64,000 nucleotides of DNA. It comes from Folioceros fuciformis. Taxonomy: Eukaryota; Anthocerotophyta; Anthocerotopsida; Anthocerotales. This document shows, one piece after another, positions 32,274 through 44,967 of this stretch. The position numbers and the translations under genes were made by a program. Where the stretch lies: positions 47,400 through 111,399 of the forward strand of contig JBNGIO010006255.1 of the NCBI GenBank assembly GCA_049999805.1, read 5' to 3'. The notes below the pieces were generated by a model. It had not been told where the DNA came from. It saw only the letters and a program-made list of their open reading frames with translations, and made no database searches. Position 1 is the first letter of the stretch; every line of letters starts with the position of its first letter.

Positions 32274-32885
32274 CGATGACAACTCCTTTGAGGTGGGCAG
32301 AACCATTGCTCTTTTGAAGTTACACAAGTTACAGCTTCTCATTTAAGTTAAGGTTGTTCAAAAATTCGAGGTCGCACAAATTATGTACAATCCGGCACTT
32401 TTTCCAAGGAGAAACAAGTCTATCAAATTTCAAGCAGCTAGCTACGGGAAAGGATGCCACCCAGACCTGGGAAGGGAGGGTACACAGATTTGCCAGCAAT
32501 GTCACCTAAAAAATGCATCCGCCTGCATTTCATAATTCTCCTAGTGGAAATCCAAACCATCTGCATCGCAAAAGTTCTATTGAGGTTATGCAGGTTTAAT
32601 GGAAACCGAGTACCAGCGAGCTGCTGCAATTCCAAAGCAAGAGACTCCTGCTCGGCGAACATCTAGAAATGTCCCCGCAGGTAATTCTGAGATCTCTGAC
32701 CACAAGAGGACCCCAACGAGAACTTACCAACGAGACCACAACGAACTTCTGATGACTAAAGCAGCTACAGCAGCCACGAAGGGAAGTTGGACATCCTCAA
32801 AACTTGCTGCATGAGTTACATGGACCACCAATGTCCACAGTTGTCCCGAGTCAAATTTCTTGCACAGCTGCCTGCTCAACATCAT
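32274..32885. other. Intergenic between convergent genes
   Basis: 612 bases of 3' flanks of the PDF-motif gene and the eIF4B-like gene. Nothing else recognised. Confidence 0.4.
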
Positions 32886-35800
32886 CTAGTCGTAGCTCCG
32901 TCTTACGGGTAGACCCCTCTTTCCGGGATAATCGTCGCTGCCATCATTCCAGTCACGAGCATCATGCACTAATGCTCCTTCGTGACGTCCAAAAGACGCA
33001 GACCTGCTTGGATCATTCGACCCGGACCCATAGCTTCCCGACTTCACGGTGCCAGGGCCATTGTTTAACCTATCACCGCCAAAGATGCCGCCAGAGGGCG
33101 CAAATACATCACGACCCTGAGATGGTTGAGATGGTGCTGGGCCCTCTGCGAGGCGAGAAAAGGGAGCATCCTTAGGTGATGCACCGTATGGTCCGGCACT
33201 TCCATTTAAATAACTACTGCCCAACACCTGGACAGGGCTTCTTGCAAGAGGGCTGAGAGCAGATCGTTGGTTCATACTTCCACGCGCAGCTCCACCAATC
33301 GCAGATCCCAACGAGGATGATCTGGAAAAAGCTTGAGCAAGATCCGCAGCTGATACAGGAGCAGTGTGACCAAACTTACCAGGAGTTGTTGCAGGAACAG
33401 GATCCACTGATGCAGAAGCTGTTGCCGGGTTCCTGGCACCCATTGAAGGAGAAGATGGGGCTGGGGGGTCAGCAGGGCGCCGCCAGCTGTCCTGCTTGTT
33501 GATGTCCCGACTTCTCTCTTGCTTTTCTATGTCTCGACGGCTCTCTGCCCTGTCCTGTTCACGCCGATTATCAAACCTATCTGCATCCCGCCGAACATTT
33601 TCTTCCTTCCGACCATCCTTCCTATATGGACTATTGTCCTTCCTGTCCGACTCCCTGCGGACATCCTGCCTGTTCACAGCAATCCACAACATGTTTGTTG
33701 GACATCAAACCCCACTTACTCCATCAACTTGTCATTCTAGAGGCTACAACAAGGAAAAGAAATCGCTGACCTTGCACCAGGCGTCACATTAGGCTCAAGG
33801 CCAATTATGAGAGCATCGTCTCCACCACGCTCCTTCAATATCTGCAAGGCAGGCCACCGCATGGCCCAATGAGCACCTTTTCTTTTTCACCAAATTGCCG
33901 TATCTTGAAAATTATTAGGTTCTACTCAAAACATACAGCATGACTAGCTGATGCTAAACCACCAGTAGCAACTTACAAGTTCACGAGGGCGAGCACCACC
34001 GAAGACTGTATTCCTGTGTGCAGATACGATTGCCAACCTTCAGACCACAAATGTGGTAACTCTGCTGATTCACCCACAGCATAAAACGTGAATTTAACTG
34101 CACTAACTATCCCTACCTGACCTTCCCCGGGCCATCCTCAACGGCAGGCTCAGTAACCTTGGATCGAGGCTTCAAATTTAGCCTGGGCCGCCCAGCCAGA
34201 CGACTTGAATCATCACCATTCTCAGACGCCTGATAACCGGCAGCCACACTTGAATCGCTTGCCCCACTATCCACAGGTTCTGCAAGGGGTATTTGCTCAA
34301 CTAATCGCTTCTCCGAAACTATCAGCCGACTTTCCTTCACAGTCTCCTACACATGCCACAAGATTTCTAATCCATAAAGGGCTAGTCCAACCACAGCCCC
34401 TAAATCAAATAAATGTACATGCATTCCACTAAGCTTGAAAAGCTCAAAGCCTTGAAGCTCACCTCATGAATAATAGCTTCCACTGGTGGCTCCAACACTT
34501 TCTCTAACGGCTTAGAACGAGGTAGAAGTTTGAGTTTCGGTCTTTCCGCTTGTTCAGGTCGAGCAGCAGCCGTAGCAGTAGTAGTCTGGATGGGGTCTGC
34601 TGGTAGAGCTGGAGCAGCTATCGGAGCTCTCGAACTTTCAGTCTGCGATGCAAGCACATCTGGCGAACGAATTCGACCATAGGAGCTTCCATTGCGCTCC
34701 CGATCAGCACCATAAACCCCTCTGCTGCCATCAACATAGCCTCCTTTGTCTCTATCTCCTCCATAAGGAAGTCGTGAACTTTCGGAAATGTGTGCCCCTC
34801 GGTTAGCATTAGGCATGTAGTTGTCCCGAGGAGGCTCTGGAACATACGCATGCCGTCCACCTTCAGCGTTGTCTGGCACATAGGAGTCAGGGTAACCGCC
34901 CCGTTCCGCATAGGCACCGCGCCCATATCCACCCCTTCCACTATCACTATAAGGAACCCGATCAGGAAACCCAACCCCCCTGCCCAGTTCACCGTTATTC
35001 ACAACCTCACCATAGCCACCCCTGCTGCCGTCCACGTACATGGGCCTACCCGAATCGAATCCAATTCTTCCTGCCTCAGGGTAAGCCCTACTATCCAGGT
35101 AAGCACCTCTCTCAGGCTCTACAGCTCTCTCAGGATCGTTGTAGCCAGCACCAGCAGCCCACCTATTATCCTCCATATAACCACGACGGACCTCGTTGGG
35201 ATAAGATGCACGAGCTGCCTCAGCACCAAAACCAACTCGACCTTGGTCCACGTAATGCACACGATTGTCCCCACGATCCCTGGCAGGCTCGTGGTATGGT
35301 CCCCTGCCTGCATCCGGGTATCCACGAACATCTGCTTCGGGGTAGTCCCCACGGTTCCCATCACCTAAGCCCCTACCCCTACCTTCACCATACCTCATAC
35401 CCCTTCCAGAATCGCTGTAACTTACTCTTCCACCGTCAGGGTAAGGACCACGACCTGGATCAGACAGATACCCAGGCTGGCCCGTTTCTGCAGAAGGATG
35501 TCCCCCCGCCTGAAACTGTGCAACATCTGGATTGAATGCCGGACGTCCACCATCTGATACGTAGCCTGAGCCGTAAGCATTTGGCCTCACGGATGCCTCC
35601 TTGGGCTGTTCAGGCAGGGGCCTCCTATCCCCAGGCCACCGAGTTGGTGCCCCCTTGTCCACCATACCTGCGTCCACTGGTCTTTGATGCCTCCAAGGAG
35701 AAGAAGGGGTATTGTCATTTCCTGCACCATCACCCGGCAGAACCCTATATTCACCCTCTCGTCGGGCAGTCCATACATTAGGCGCTGGATCTGAACCGCC

Positions 35801-36663
35801 CCTTGGGGCCGCCACCGGTGCCACCGGTACCACCGGCTGCTGCGCTCCAGCTCTCCAACCGCGCGGAGGTGGAGAGGACGCATGCTGAGCCACAAAAGGA
35901 GGCCCAGACATATTCTGCGAGTGTTTTCCAAACGCGGCCTGCTCGGACGGAGCCGAGGAGTGGGTGTCCTGGGGACGAACCTGCAGCTTCTCCGAGGTGA
36001 GCTGCGTCTCTCGCTCGGGCAGACGTGGAGCAATGAGGCCAAACTCGTCGTGCACGTAGTTATCCGACTCACCCTGTCGGGGCGGCTGGGTCCTTGAGAA
36101 TCTGTCATTCGATGGCAAGCCCCGAGCCTCAAATCCACCCTTCTCCTCATTCGAATACCGATCGACAACCTTTTCATACACCGGCCGCCGCTCCTCGTAC
36201 CGATCAAGATCCTCGTACCTGTCCACGCTATGGCTGCTCCGAGGCCGACTGTCCACAGGCTTCCTCTCATCTTCGTCGTAATTGCGGCCGATGTTGGCAG
36301 GATTCGGGAAGTATGACGCTTTCTCCTCGAAGGTCCGGACCCCATTCGGAGCGCCCTGCCTATTGTATCCACCACCACGATCCCCACCAAACCCCCTTCC
36401 CAAGGTGGGGCTCATCCACGGCGCAGAGCTGGGCCTCTCGAAAGCGCTTCGGTCCACGGTCCTGCCACAGGAAACCACAATCAGACACCGGAGCACAGAA
36501 TACAAGAATCCAACAACGGCAACGGAGAAAGCCCTCCGACGATCTAACAAGATCCTACTGCTTACATTCCAGGAGCAGACGGAAGAGGCAGATCCGAGGG
36601 AATGGATCCTCCATGAAAATCCTTGAGAGTCATGGCAGCTCGGGGCATCTTCTTTTTCGACAT
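32886..36663 (-). CDS. eIF4B-like / translation-initiation-factor-related disordered protein
   Basis: Six exons on the minus strand: 36663-36566, 36461-34463, 34343-34117, 34013-33977, 33841-33771 and 33669-32886, phases consistent, 1071 residues. It opens MSKKKMPRAAMTLKDFHGGS IPSDLPLPSAP, the start I associate with a plant eIF4B-related family. The 2-kb second exon encodes a disordered region with some twenty degenerate repeats of the form Y.(D/E).GRG. Two basic (K/R)L.L.PRSK motifs follow (PKLKLLPRSKPLE; PRLNLKPRSK), then VFGGARPRELILKERG, as in plant eIF4B proteins. The C-terminal exon begins with an Arg/Asp/Glu-rich segment and turns Ser/Gly/Pro-rich. There is no folded enzyme domain. An RNA-binding role in translation is inferred. 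Confidence 0.75.
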
Positions 36664-37261
36664 CTTTCCCCTAAATTAGAGGACCGGTGACCTAGACTAC
36701 ACACTACCTAGCCTACACCCGGGAAAAAAACTGATCTGGAACCAAGCGGCAGCCGATCACGCAGTCAGAAAACGACGTGCGGTGAAGATGCGAGAGGGAG
36801 GGTTGGGAAGGGAAGGGAAGGGGATTGCCGAGAGGCCCGCCTCCTGCCGATCTCACACGTGGTCAGCACCTCGGCAGCTCTGCTTCCCCGAACACAACTC
36901 GGCCCCCCGAAATAGAGCAGACATCCAGATCTGTGGAGCAAAAAAAAGCCGGCACCAACCCCACAGCTAGCACGCTGCCAACTCCACCCCAATGCCCCGC
37001 GCCGACACCAGATGCAAGAAGAAAAACACGAGGACAGACCTAGACGCGATACAGCAGCAGGCAAGAGAGCGCAACGGACAGAAACCGGTAAACCTCAACC
37101 AGGAGAAAGAAAGAGGGCGAGCAGGAGGGTGCCCAGCGGGAAGGGAGAGGTGGCCGGGTTGATGGCCGCTGCACCTAAGGTACGTACACAAAAGCCGCTA
37201 TTTTGATTTATGGCCCTGTCACCTGTTGGATATTAGATAGTAAAAAGCAGGAAATGAAGAA

Positions 37262-37305
37262 TTTAGGTAGGTACCTACCTTCCTACCTACCTACCTACCT
37301 ACCTA
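37262..37305 (+). repeat. CTAC microsatellite
   Basis: Interrupted TACC/CTAC tetranucleotide run next to a short AGGTAGGT palindromic partner. Confidence 0.85.
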
Positions 37306-38100
37306 TTAATTTCATCGTAAAAGCTTTTTTCTCATTTTATAATTAGCTCCCAATAATATCTACCCCGTCTCATGTTTGATTGCCAGTTACCTCCATCCTT
37401 GTGCCCCAAAAAGCCTAAGCCAAGGCTGAGCATTTCGCGCGCATTGTGCACTTATGTAGGTATTAGATCTACTAATCAAATGAATGAAAATCTTATGGCC
37501 TTTTCCTCCTCACTGGCCTTGTAATCACCTTTCTGCCTACTAACATAACTTTTGACAACAAGATTATATAGCCTCTACCATTTTCCACTACTCTCACGTA
37601 AGTTACAACAAGAGTGTTTGTTAGGGTTTAGTATAGGGTTAGTATAGGGTATAGTGTTAGGGTTAGGGATTAGTACACTTGGTTGACAAACAGAGGTGAA
37701 GAGTAGAAAAGTTGATACATGCTATAGCAACAATGAATGTGTAGAACATGAAAGAACACATAGCACACTTGGATATCAAGTTGTGGACGATCAACAAACC
37801 AGGATTATTAAAAAATCCCTCTGTATACGTATCAGCATGGAAAGGAGTGTGCAAAGCTAAAGGAATTCATTATTTTGGTGATCCAAATTTGTGCCCTTTC
37901 AAATGCAAGTTTTGTAGACAACTCATCGTCAGGTGTAGTGAACTTGATTCCTAAAGTAGAGAACTCCTCGAACACTCACTTTTGAAGAGGAGGACCAAAA
38001 TCTTGGATGAAGACTAGCTAAGATGAGCTCATATTTATTCCACATGAATACTTGTGTACTTGGACATACCAACCTATTCCTCCCATGCACCTAGACGTGC

Positions 38101-38236
38101 TGCCAACCAATCAATTCTTAGCACAGACTTGGTAGCTGGATTTAGGGATTCTGCCAACCAATGGATTCTTAGCGTAGACTTGGTAGCCGGATTGAGGGAT
38201 TCTGCCAACCGATGGATTCTTAGCACAGACTTGGTA
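38101..38236 (+). repeat. 51-bp tandem repeat, 2.7 copies
   Basis: Units begin TGCCAACCAAT at 38101, 38152 and 38203 and carry TTCTTAGC..AGACTTGGTA; a few substitutions between copies. Confidence 0.92.
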
Positions 38237-39605
38237 CGCACTTGGGTGAGATAGCTAGCTAGCTTTTAAGGTGTAAAAGTGCTTGCCAACCAATTCCAAG
38301 AACGGACTTAACTGGTGTGCACTTGGATGCACAGGCACTTGATGATCACTTGGGTGTGCTCAAAGGTTGGGCCAAAGAGAAAAAAGATAATCAAACCCCG
38401 CTTCAATCAGCCAATTGTAGAGAAATTCAAGGTCACTAATGTACTTCACATCTCTTGTGTACTTTTAAAAAACTCTGTCTTTGGAAAATAAAAAGGAACA
38501 ATTAGGTAGACATGGTACAATGGCAGGCTTTATGCTTCAAAAGTATAAGAAAAAGGGTTAGTAGTTGTAACCAAGATAACTCACTATGAAGGCCGTAATA
38601 TTTGAAGCAGTGGAATATACAAACCTTCCGAAAGCAAATTCCGAAGGCTGCAACCGAATTCTGGAGCTTGCATCCCGAGAACCAATCCTATGTTGTTCTT
38701 CAAGATAGTGGCTGTGTCCTCTTCATTTGCCCAAAACTCGTCCCACCACTGGAAGGCTTCAACAATTCAAATGGTCTTGATTCAGGCAAGCCAACCTTGA
38801 CTTCCAATCCGCGAGGCCCTCTCTCGGCCCCACAGAAACCTGGGACCTCCATTATGCAAGTCCATGAGCCCACCACGGGCTTGTCGATGTGCGGGACAAG
38901 GATACAATGCTCCTCATTGGGTCCGGGCCTCTCCAAGGACTCACCAAGTAACAACAGGCCATCACCTGCTGGCCCCAGGCCTTGCGAGCTCCCAGGATAG
39001 CTCTTAGATGTGGCGGGAGTAGGAGCCGATGCCCGCAATTCATATGTGCAAAAACATGCTTTGTTAGGGTTTCTCACACATATTACAAACAATGTCTAGT
39101 CTTTTGCTCTATCCCCCGATGCTAGCCACTCTCTCAAATGTTAGAACAGAAAGGAACCTTGCGCAAACATGAATGAATGGAGATCTTGCAAGACAATTTC
39201 GGGCTTGGTCTTTCAGGATTCCCGAGTGCGGATCTTCCTCTTCCCAGATGAAAACTTGGTTGGGAGTCCCGGGTCTCAAATCTTGTTCCATCTAGAGCGG
39301 CGAGTGGAGAATTTGGAGACGTACACGAAAGCCATGGATTCCGTGCGCTCTTGGACGGACTCATACGCTTGCATCGACAAAAGCACGACCACTTGCACGT
39401 TGGAAATGCAAGACTCGCAGTAACGGGAGCGTTGGAGGAACGAAGAGTCTGGCTTTCGTGCCCTTCTTCAGAGACTTTGGGTTTAGTGCATCGGGTTTAC
39501 ACAGGCGTTTGCCATTGGAGGAGGAGAAAATGGTGTAAAATTTCTATAGTACATCGGTTGGTGTCCCGCTGGTACCCACACCACAAGTGCATGGATTCCC
39601 TTGCC

Positions 39606-42592
39606 TTACTGGTTCATACGCAGCTTTCTTGCGTGCGCCATGATGGCAGCAGCTGCAGATAACGGCTTCTTACTGGATGGTTCCGACTCTTGGACAGGTT
39701 GCTGGTCACTTGACTCGGCTGGAGTAGTTGCATCCTTGACCAGTTCAGGCTCGTCAACAAGCCTTTCCAGGCTCATTAGCTGCTCCAAAGGGGCCACCTG
39801 TGACAGAAAGCACAAGTTTACTTCTGGACCTCATCGCAAATCGGGGACCATGCTCCTGAATGCAGCAACCAACCTGGTTGAACCCGTCAGGCCAGGTGAT
39901 GGACACAGCGTAGTTGCCCATGGGTCTAATGCTCTCTGGCTCGATATCTTCAGGAACGTCGGTAAACTTCAGTCGTTGCTCACCGGTCCATTCGTCCTGT
40001 TCAAGAGACCCAGTGACGCGTATCAAAGCCACCATCCTAGAACACCTCATACAAGTCATGGCACTGAGGCATCATACACCATACCACGCTCTGGGCTGAT
40101 CTGTCATTTCTTCGTACAGTAGCAGGGTGCAGCAAAAACTCCTCTTGGCTGCCAGGCACTCGAACTCTGAGTGCTCTGATGCTCTTGTCATAAGTAACCG
40201 CCGTTGCAACTGTCGAGGATGAAGTGTGAGTTCAGCAGTGCCCGAACATGAGACTAGCATGCAAGCACCCATGAAATCCGGGTTCTTCACCTTGTTGACG
40301 TAGCTTGGCACATTGTTGTACTACGCAGACCCCGATGTTGGAAAAACATCTGGCAACATCGCCGAGAGGATCGGCAACAACTTCCGGGTTGCCACTGTCA
40401 CCTGAGGCTGATAACTGACCGAAACGGCAGACTAGAAGTTAGATGAAGCCCAGAGCACGCTTCTGAGAGTGCAAGAGCTTGTCTCTGACTATTCGACTGG
40501 AGAAATAGTACCTCAGGCCTTATGGGTAGTTCAAACAAGTTTGGAATCCCAAATTGCTGCACCACCTGCGTGAAAGGCGAGAAAGCTAACATTGTCAGAA
40601 CATACAGCACCTAGGGCATGCCAGCGAGTATCCCAGCAGTTTTCACTCACCTGTGCTCCTGAACCTTTGCCAAAAGGGTAGTACCGTTTTCCATCGCCAT
40701 CAAAGTAACACATGTTTTCAACCACTGCAATACATGGCACCTGCAAGCCGATACACAAGTCACCTTAGGGAACACTTACAGCTCAACAATCATTCAAGAC
40801 AGAGTCAAAGGAAGGGAAGGAAGCACCTTAAGTTTTGAGAACATCCTCACTCCTTTCGCTACGTCTATAAATGCCAGCTTCTGTGGGGTCGTAACAATGA
40901 CAGCAGCTGTCAATGGTACCACCTGATAGACAGGAAAGGTCAGCCTTCAGGGCCAGTACAACAGTGCGATCAGTAACAGATTGTCATTGAAGAAGAACCT
41001 GACATAAGGTAAGCTGAATATCTCCTGTCCCTGGAGGCATGTCAACAATCAAGTAGTCCAGTTCACCCCTGTAGTGACAGATGATACTTCATTCAGAGAG
41101 CAACAATGGCATGCACCAAACTTGCTAATGTAGCTCGATGACAGACAGTACCAGTCGGACGTGGTGAGCAGTTGGTTCACAACCCCGGATACCATAGGCC
41201 CTCTCATGATGGCACTGCCTTGCCCAGCATAACCGAAGGACACCAGCTTCACCCCAAGGTACTCAGTCGGATATATAGCTCTGGTCTCAGCATCCTGCAA
41301 CACCAATAGTGCTTAACATATCTACACTGTGAATAAGGTCTCCGAAGAAAGAGAATAAACCTTGACACGGGCAACGTAGTATCATAACCTCACCATTTGT
41401 AACACACGAATGTCAGGTGACACCATGGTCGGAAGACTGGGACCATAAACGTCAGCATCGAAGATTCCCACTCTTGCCCCCATACCAGCCAAAGCGTATG
41501 CCAAGTTCACAGCTACAGTGGACTTTCCTACTCCTCCCTGTCAAGGTCGTAAGGTTGTCAGTCAGCTTTCGCACAATTCCCTCCACAGCTGCCAATTCCG
41601 TCCACAAGTACTGAAAGCCATACACTACAAACCGAGAAGCCAGACCTTGCAGCTTGAAACAGCCACAATGTTGGACACCCCTTGGAGACCCTTGGGGACG
41701 TCTTCTGGAACAATTGGCTTAGGTGGTTGCGCACTCATTGTCACCTGGACGTCCCGAACCCAAGAGATTGCCCTCACATTCTCTAGTGCCTGTTTCTCGA
41801 ACTGCCCAACCCATACCACAACAAACGCATCATGTTTCTCGCCAAGGGGCCGAGAGCGTGAGCGAAACAGGTTTGCACAAATACCATATCCTTCACAGGA
41901 CAGGCAGGAGTCGTTAGCTCCAGGCGAAAGGAGACCTGAATACCAAAAACCTGTCAGAAACTTGAACTGGGAGCCCATGGCAACCACAAGGCTCCCCCAA
42001 CATTCAGAAGCCACTATACCTTGCCATTGCTCTCATCAGCAGCCAGATCCTTCACGAAGCCACATGTCACAATGTCGGTGCCAAAATCAGGATCAATGAT
42101 CCGGGACAAGGCTTGAAGCACATCATCGGCAGCAGTTCTTGGTGGGTCTGCTGCCAGAGGAGCTGCAAAGATAAAAATCCATCAAGAACCCAATCCCTGT
42201 CGTTATCCACCCATAAAATGCAACCACTTTCCATCCTCTAGAGCAACCTGCACTGGCAGTGGCATGGCAGAATACTCTGCCTCTCCTCGGACTGGTAGCT
42301 GAATTCACCGTCCTGCCCAGTTCAAAATGCAAAATCTGCCGGTGCAAGGATGTCACGCTATCCATAACCACTCTGCCAATCCGTGGCTTTATGCAGCCTC
42401 TTGTCCTGCCTGAAATTTCGCATTCTAGTTACAGAGGCTCAAAGTTCAAGCTCATAACAGATTTCAACCGAAAAAAGCAGGCAGCAGGTGGGACATACGA
42501 AAGCAGGAACTGGAAACAGCTACAGCGCTGGAAGCAGACGCCATCGAGAGCTCGGCCATGGCCGCCGTGGCTGAGCAGGCGACGGGGCGCAT
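39606..42592 (-). CDS. HCF101: Plastid Fe-S scaffold/transfer ATPase HCF101
   Basis: Mrp/NBP35-class P-loop protein that delivers [4Fe-4S] clusters, notably to photosystem I. Fifteen exons on the minus strand (42592-42469, 42409-42248, 42162-42020, 41935-41885, 41801-41646, 41537-41394, 41294-41152, 41068-40999, 40922-40827, 40740-40651, 40565-40512, 40414-40291, 40209-40085, 39996-39874, 39797-39606), all phases closing, 598 residues. The first two exons encode a transit peptide. An N-terminal MIP18-like domain follows ([19 protein letters not shown]), then the Walker [33 protein letters not shown], the switch [32 protein letters not shown] and YYPFGKGSG. The C-terminal DUF971 domain reads [25 protein letters not shown], typical of HCF101 rather than cytosolic NBP35. 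Introns are 59-108 bases. Confidence 0.95.
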
Positions 42593-42830
42593 GGCCAGCG
42601 AGTGCAGTGCACACGCAGGAGAACGACGACTGAAGGCAGCCGGCCTTAAACCTCCCATACCAAGGCCTTTCTATACGTTTGGGTTTTGGGAAGGTTAAGA
42701 GTAGGTGGTTGTTGCATTTATCTGTTCTTATTTGTTTCTGGTTAAAATCCGCTCCAATTTTTCGTGAGCCACAAAATCCGATTCAACCAGTCGTTGACTC
42801 GTTTCTCGTGAGCCGGATTTGATTCAGCTT

Positions 42831-42882
42831 CCGGGTTCGAACTCGCCAGAAGTTTGAACCGGGCCAGCGAGTTCGAACCGGG
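42831..42882. repeat. Inverted repeat around GGTTCGAAC
   Basis: Arms CCGGGTTCGAACTCGC (42831-42846) and GCGAGTTCGAACCGGG (42867-42882) are complementary except near the outer end, with a 20-base loop. Confidence 0.85.
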
Positions 42883-43033
42883 TAGATATGCATATGTAGT
42901 TAGGGAGGAAGGAGAGAACCATCAACTCGTCACAAGCTACATCCACGTCTTTTTTTTTATCCGTTGTCTACGTGAATATACTTTGGTATCTCTTTGCATT
43001 ATGCTTGTTTCTAACTTCCAATTTTCCAATGGC

Positions 43034-43138
43034 ATGCAACAATGCAGCTTAGATCAGAAGGTTGATCCATGCAACAGTGCAGCTCATATTAGAAGGTTGA
43101 TCCATGCAATAAGTGCAGCTCATAATAAAAGGTTGATC
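43034..43138 (+). repeat. 35-bp tandem repeat, three copies
   Basis: Units begin ATGCAAC/ATGCAAT at 43034, 43069 and 43104, and end in AAGGTTGATC. Confidence 0.88.
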
Positions 43139-43183
43139 ATCTTTGCTTGGCTCGGAATGAAGGCCTCCAAACTACCATGTTCT

Positions 43184-43465
43184 ATGCAAAGTGATCACCT
43201 TTGCCACATCCATGCAAATCGATACCTCTGCTGCAACATCCGAAACGGTCAAGTCAAGGCTGACAAGAAAGAAGAAGAACATGGTTCTACACCACTAAAT
43301 AACAAACAAGCCACAACAACAAGCATATGCAAAGTTATCACCTTTGCCACATCCATGCATAGCGGGCACCTCTGTCACAACATCACAAACATTGGATCTG
43401 ACAAGAAGGAAGAAGAATTCGGTTCCACGCTGGTACTAAATAACAAACAAGCCACAACAGCAAGG
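43184..43465 (+). repeat. Direct duplication of about 139 bp
   Basis: Both copies start ATGCAAAGT.ATCACCTTTG and end in AATAACAAACAAGCCACAAC; they diverge by substitutions and small indels. Confidence 0.88.
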
Positions 43466-44408
43466 AGGTTGCACTAAGAGGTCTATTATAAAATCAAACA
43501 AAACTAAGTTTCAAAGTTTCCACAACAATTCTACCAACACCATTTTACACAAAAAGCATTAGAGACAAACATTGTTGGTGTTGCAAAGGTGCTTGATGCA
43601 ACATTTTTACACCTTTGAGGTACATGCAGCTCTACCTTGTTGATCCCTAGCTTGGAAGACAACCTCCACATATGCTGCACATTGCCTTATAGTTGCTCTT
43701 AACTTATGCAGATTTCCCTCAAGTGACTCCACCAAGCCTAGACTCTTGTACAAACCATGCACCGTGTCTACTAGCTTCTCCTTGACATTGGGTAGGCCTG
43801 TGCCTCCTTGTGCTGCACGCCAACCTAGAGTGCCTCGAGATGCACCTTCCCATCGATGCACAGACCTCTCCTCCTCCTCCTCTTCAAATGAGGGAGGCTT
43901 AAAGTTTGAAAGCTCTCGCCTCGCCCTGTGCACTCTCCTCTCCTGTGGCACACTCGAGCTTGAGTTGCACTCTGCATCCCATCCCCAAAGTGCCTTCTGA
44001 TCTGTAGCATTGCCTGGAGTGCCTTGGGCACCTCTTACACCACCTCCCATGTGCCTGCTAATACTCGCCTCCACCGCATCCAGCTTTAGCCTTTTGCTAA
44101 GTTGTTGCTTCCGAATGACATCGAGGTATCTCCACCTTTGGAATTATGTCATTCTCTCCATACACGGCTTTCCATAGCCTCTCCCCAACGCCCCAGCTCC
44201 ATGTGCCTGCTGCAATGCTGGCAATGACCTCTGCTGTTGGCTCTCCATACGGGGGAGCCTCAACATTTGCCAAGTCCAATGCAACAAGGTCTGCCTACAT
44301 TGTGCATTGCTTGTTGCTAAATCATTACTTTGACCCCTCGTATGGTTTGTGCAAGAAAGGTCGACCATGAAAGGGGAAGGGCTTGGAGGGAGTATGTGAC
44401 GACGACAC

Positions 44409-44514
44409 AAACCCTAAAACCTGTTGAAACAAAAAAGAATAATAGACGGTAAACCCGTCGACGAAAATCGTAGTTAGGCAGAGTTTAGGGTTCCCGTCTC
44501 GATGCGACTATATA
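44409..44514 (+). promoter_or_regulatory. Promoter of eL29 copy 1: telo-boxes and TATA-like box
   Basis: A telo-box AAACCCTAA lies at 44409-44417, its reverse form TTTAGGG at 44484-44490 and TATATA at 44509-44514, 76 bases before the start codon. Telo-boxes are a known feature of plant ribosomal-protein promoters. Confidence 0.6.
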
Positions 44515-44589
44515 TCCAGGGTGGCTTCACTATTGTTCCTTGTGCCCTCCTTTTCCCCCCCTGGCGTGGAGCCACTCCGAGCGGCAGCT

Positions 44590-44781
44590 ATGGCTAAGTC
44601 GAAGAACCACACTGCACACAACCAGTCGTACAAGGCTCACCGGAACGGCATCAAGAAGCCGAAGAAGCAGAAATACATCTCGCGCAAGGGGATGGACCCC
44701 AAGTTTCTGAGGAATCAGAGATACGCCAAGAAGCACAACCCGAAAGCTGGCGCCAGTTCCACTGGCGAGGCCGAGGAGTGA
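44590..44781 (+). CDS. RPL29: 60S ribosomal protein L29 (eL29), copy 1
   Basis: Small basic ribosomal protein of 63 residues in one coding exon: [20 protein letters not shown], then [30 protein letters not shown] and a short acidic tail. In-frame sequence upstream to 44521 is probably 5' UTR. A GTATGG donor-like site lies just after the stop codon, so the downstream snoRNA units could sit in 3' UTR introns. The second copy at 60979 is nearly identical in protein. Confidence 0.96.
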   Translation: MAKSKNHTAHNQSYKAHRNGIKKPKKQKYISRKGMDPKFLRNQRYAKKHNPKAGASSTGEAEE

Positions 44782-44967
44782 ATCTGATGGAGGTATGGGA
44801 AGTCTGTCCCTCATTGTGTTAGCTCCCACGTTTTCTGGCTTGCTGTCCTGGCCTGACTTTTCAAAGGTTTGGCCTTGATGGCAGATGTTGTTGCTTTTGT
44901 CTTCTCCGTTTTTCTTCGGTTCGAGGTCAGTCCCGTTGATTTTTTGCTTGTCAGGGTTGGTAACTCT

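Larger units (their letters stand above)
36664..39605. repeat. Repeat-rich gene-poor region
   Basis: About 2.9 kb without a recognisable gene. It contains a (CTAC)n run at about 37275-37305, telomere-like TTAGGG variants at about 37620-37670, an AT-rich stretch, and a three-copy 51-bp tandem repeat at 38101-38236. Open frames at 38.6-39.5 kb have no family resemblance. Confidence 0.5.
42593..44408. repeat. Repeat-rich region with no recognised gene
   Basis: Holds an inverted repeat (42831-42882), a 35-bp tandem repeat (43034-43138) and a ~139-bp direct duplication (43184-43322 and 43327-43465). A minus-strand frame at 43607-44074 encodes a charged protein (EEEEERSVHRW) of unknown type that may belong to a mobile element; I could not find a transposase or reverse-transcriptase motif. 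Confidence 0.5.

Noticed and set aside
37620-37670. Interstitial telomere array
   Set aside because: TTAGGG-like units are few, irregular and mixed with AT-rich DNA; not a telomeric tract.
42831-42882. A tRNA gene suggested by GGTTCGAAC
   Set aside because: The TpsiC-like sequence is part of a simple inverted repeat; no acceptor stem, D-arm or anticodon arm fits.
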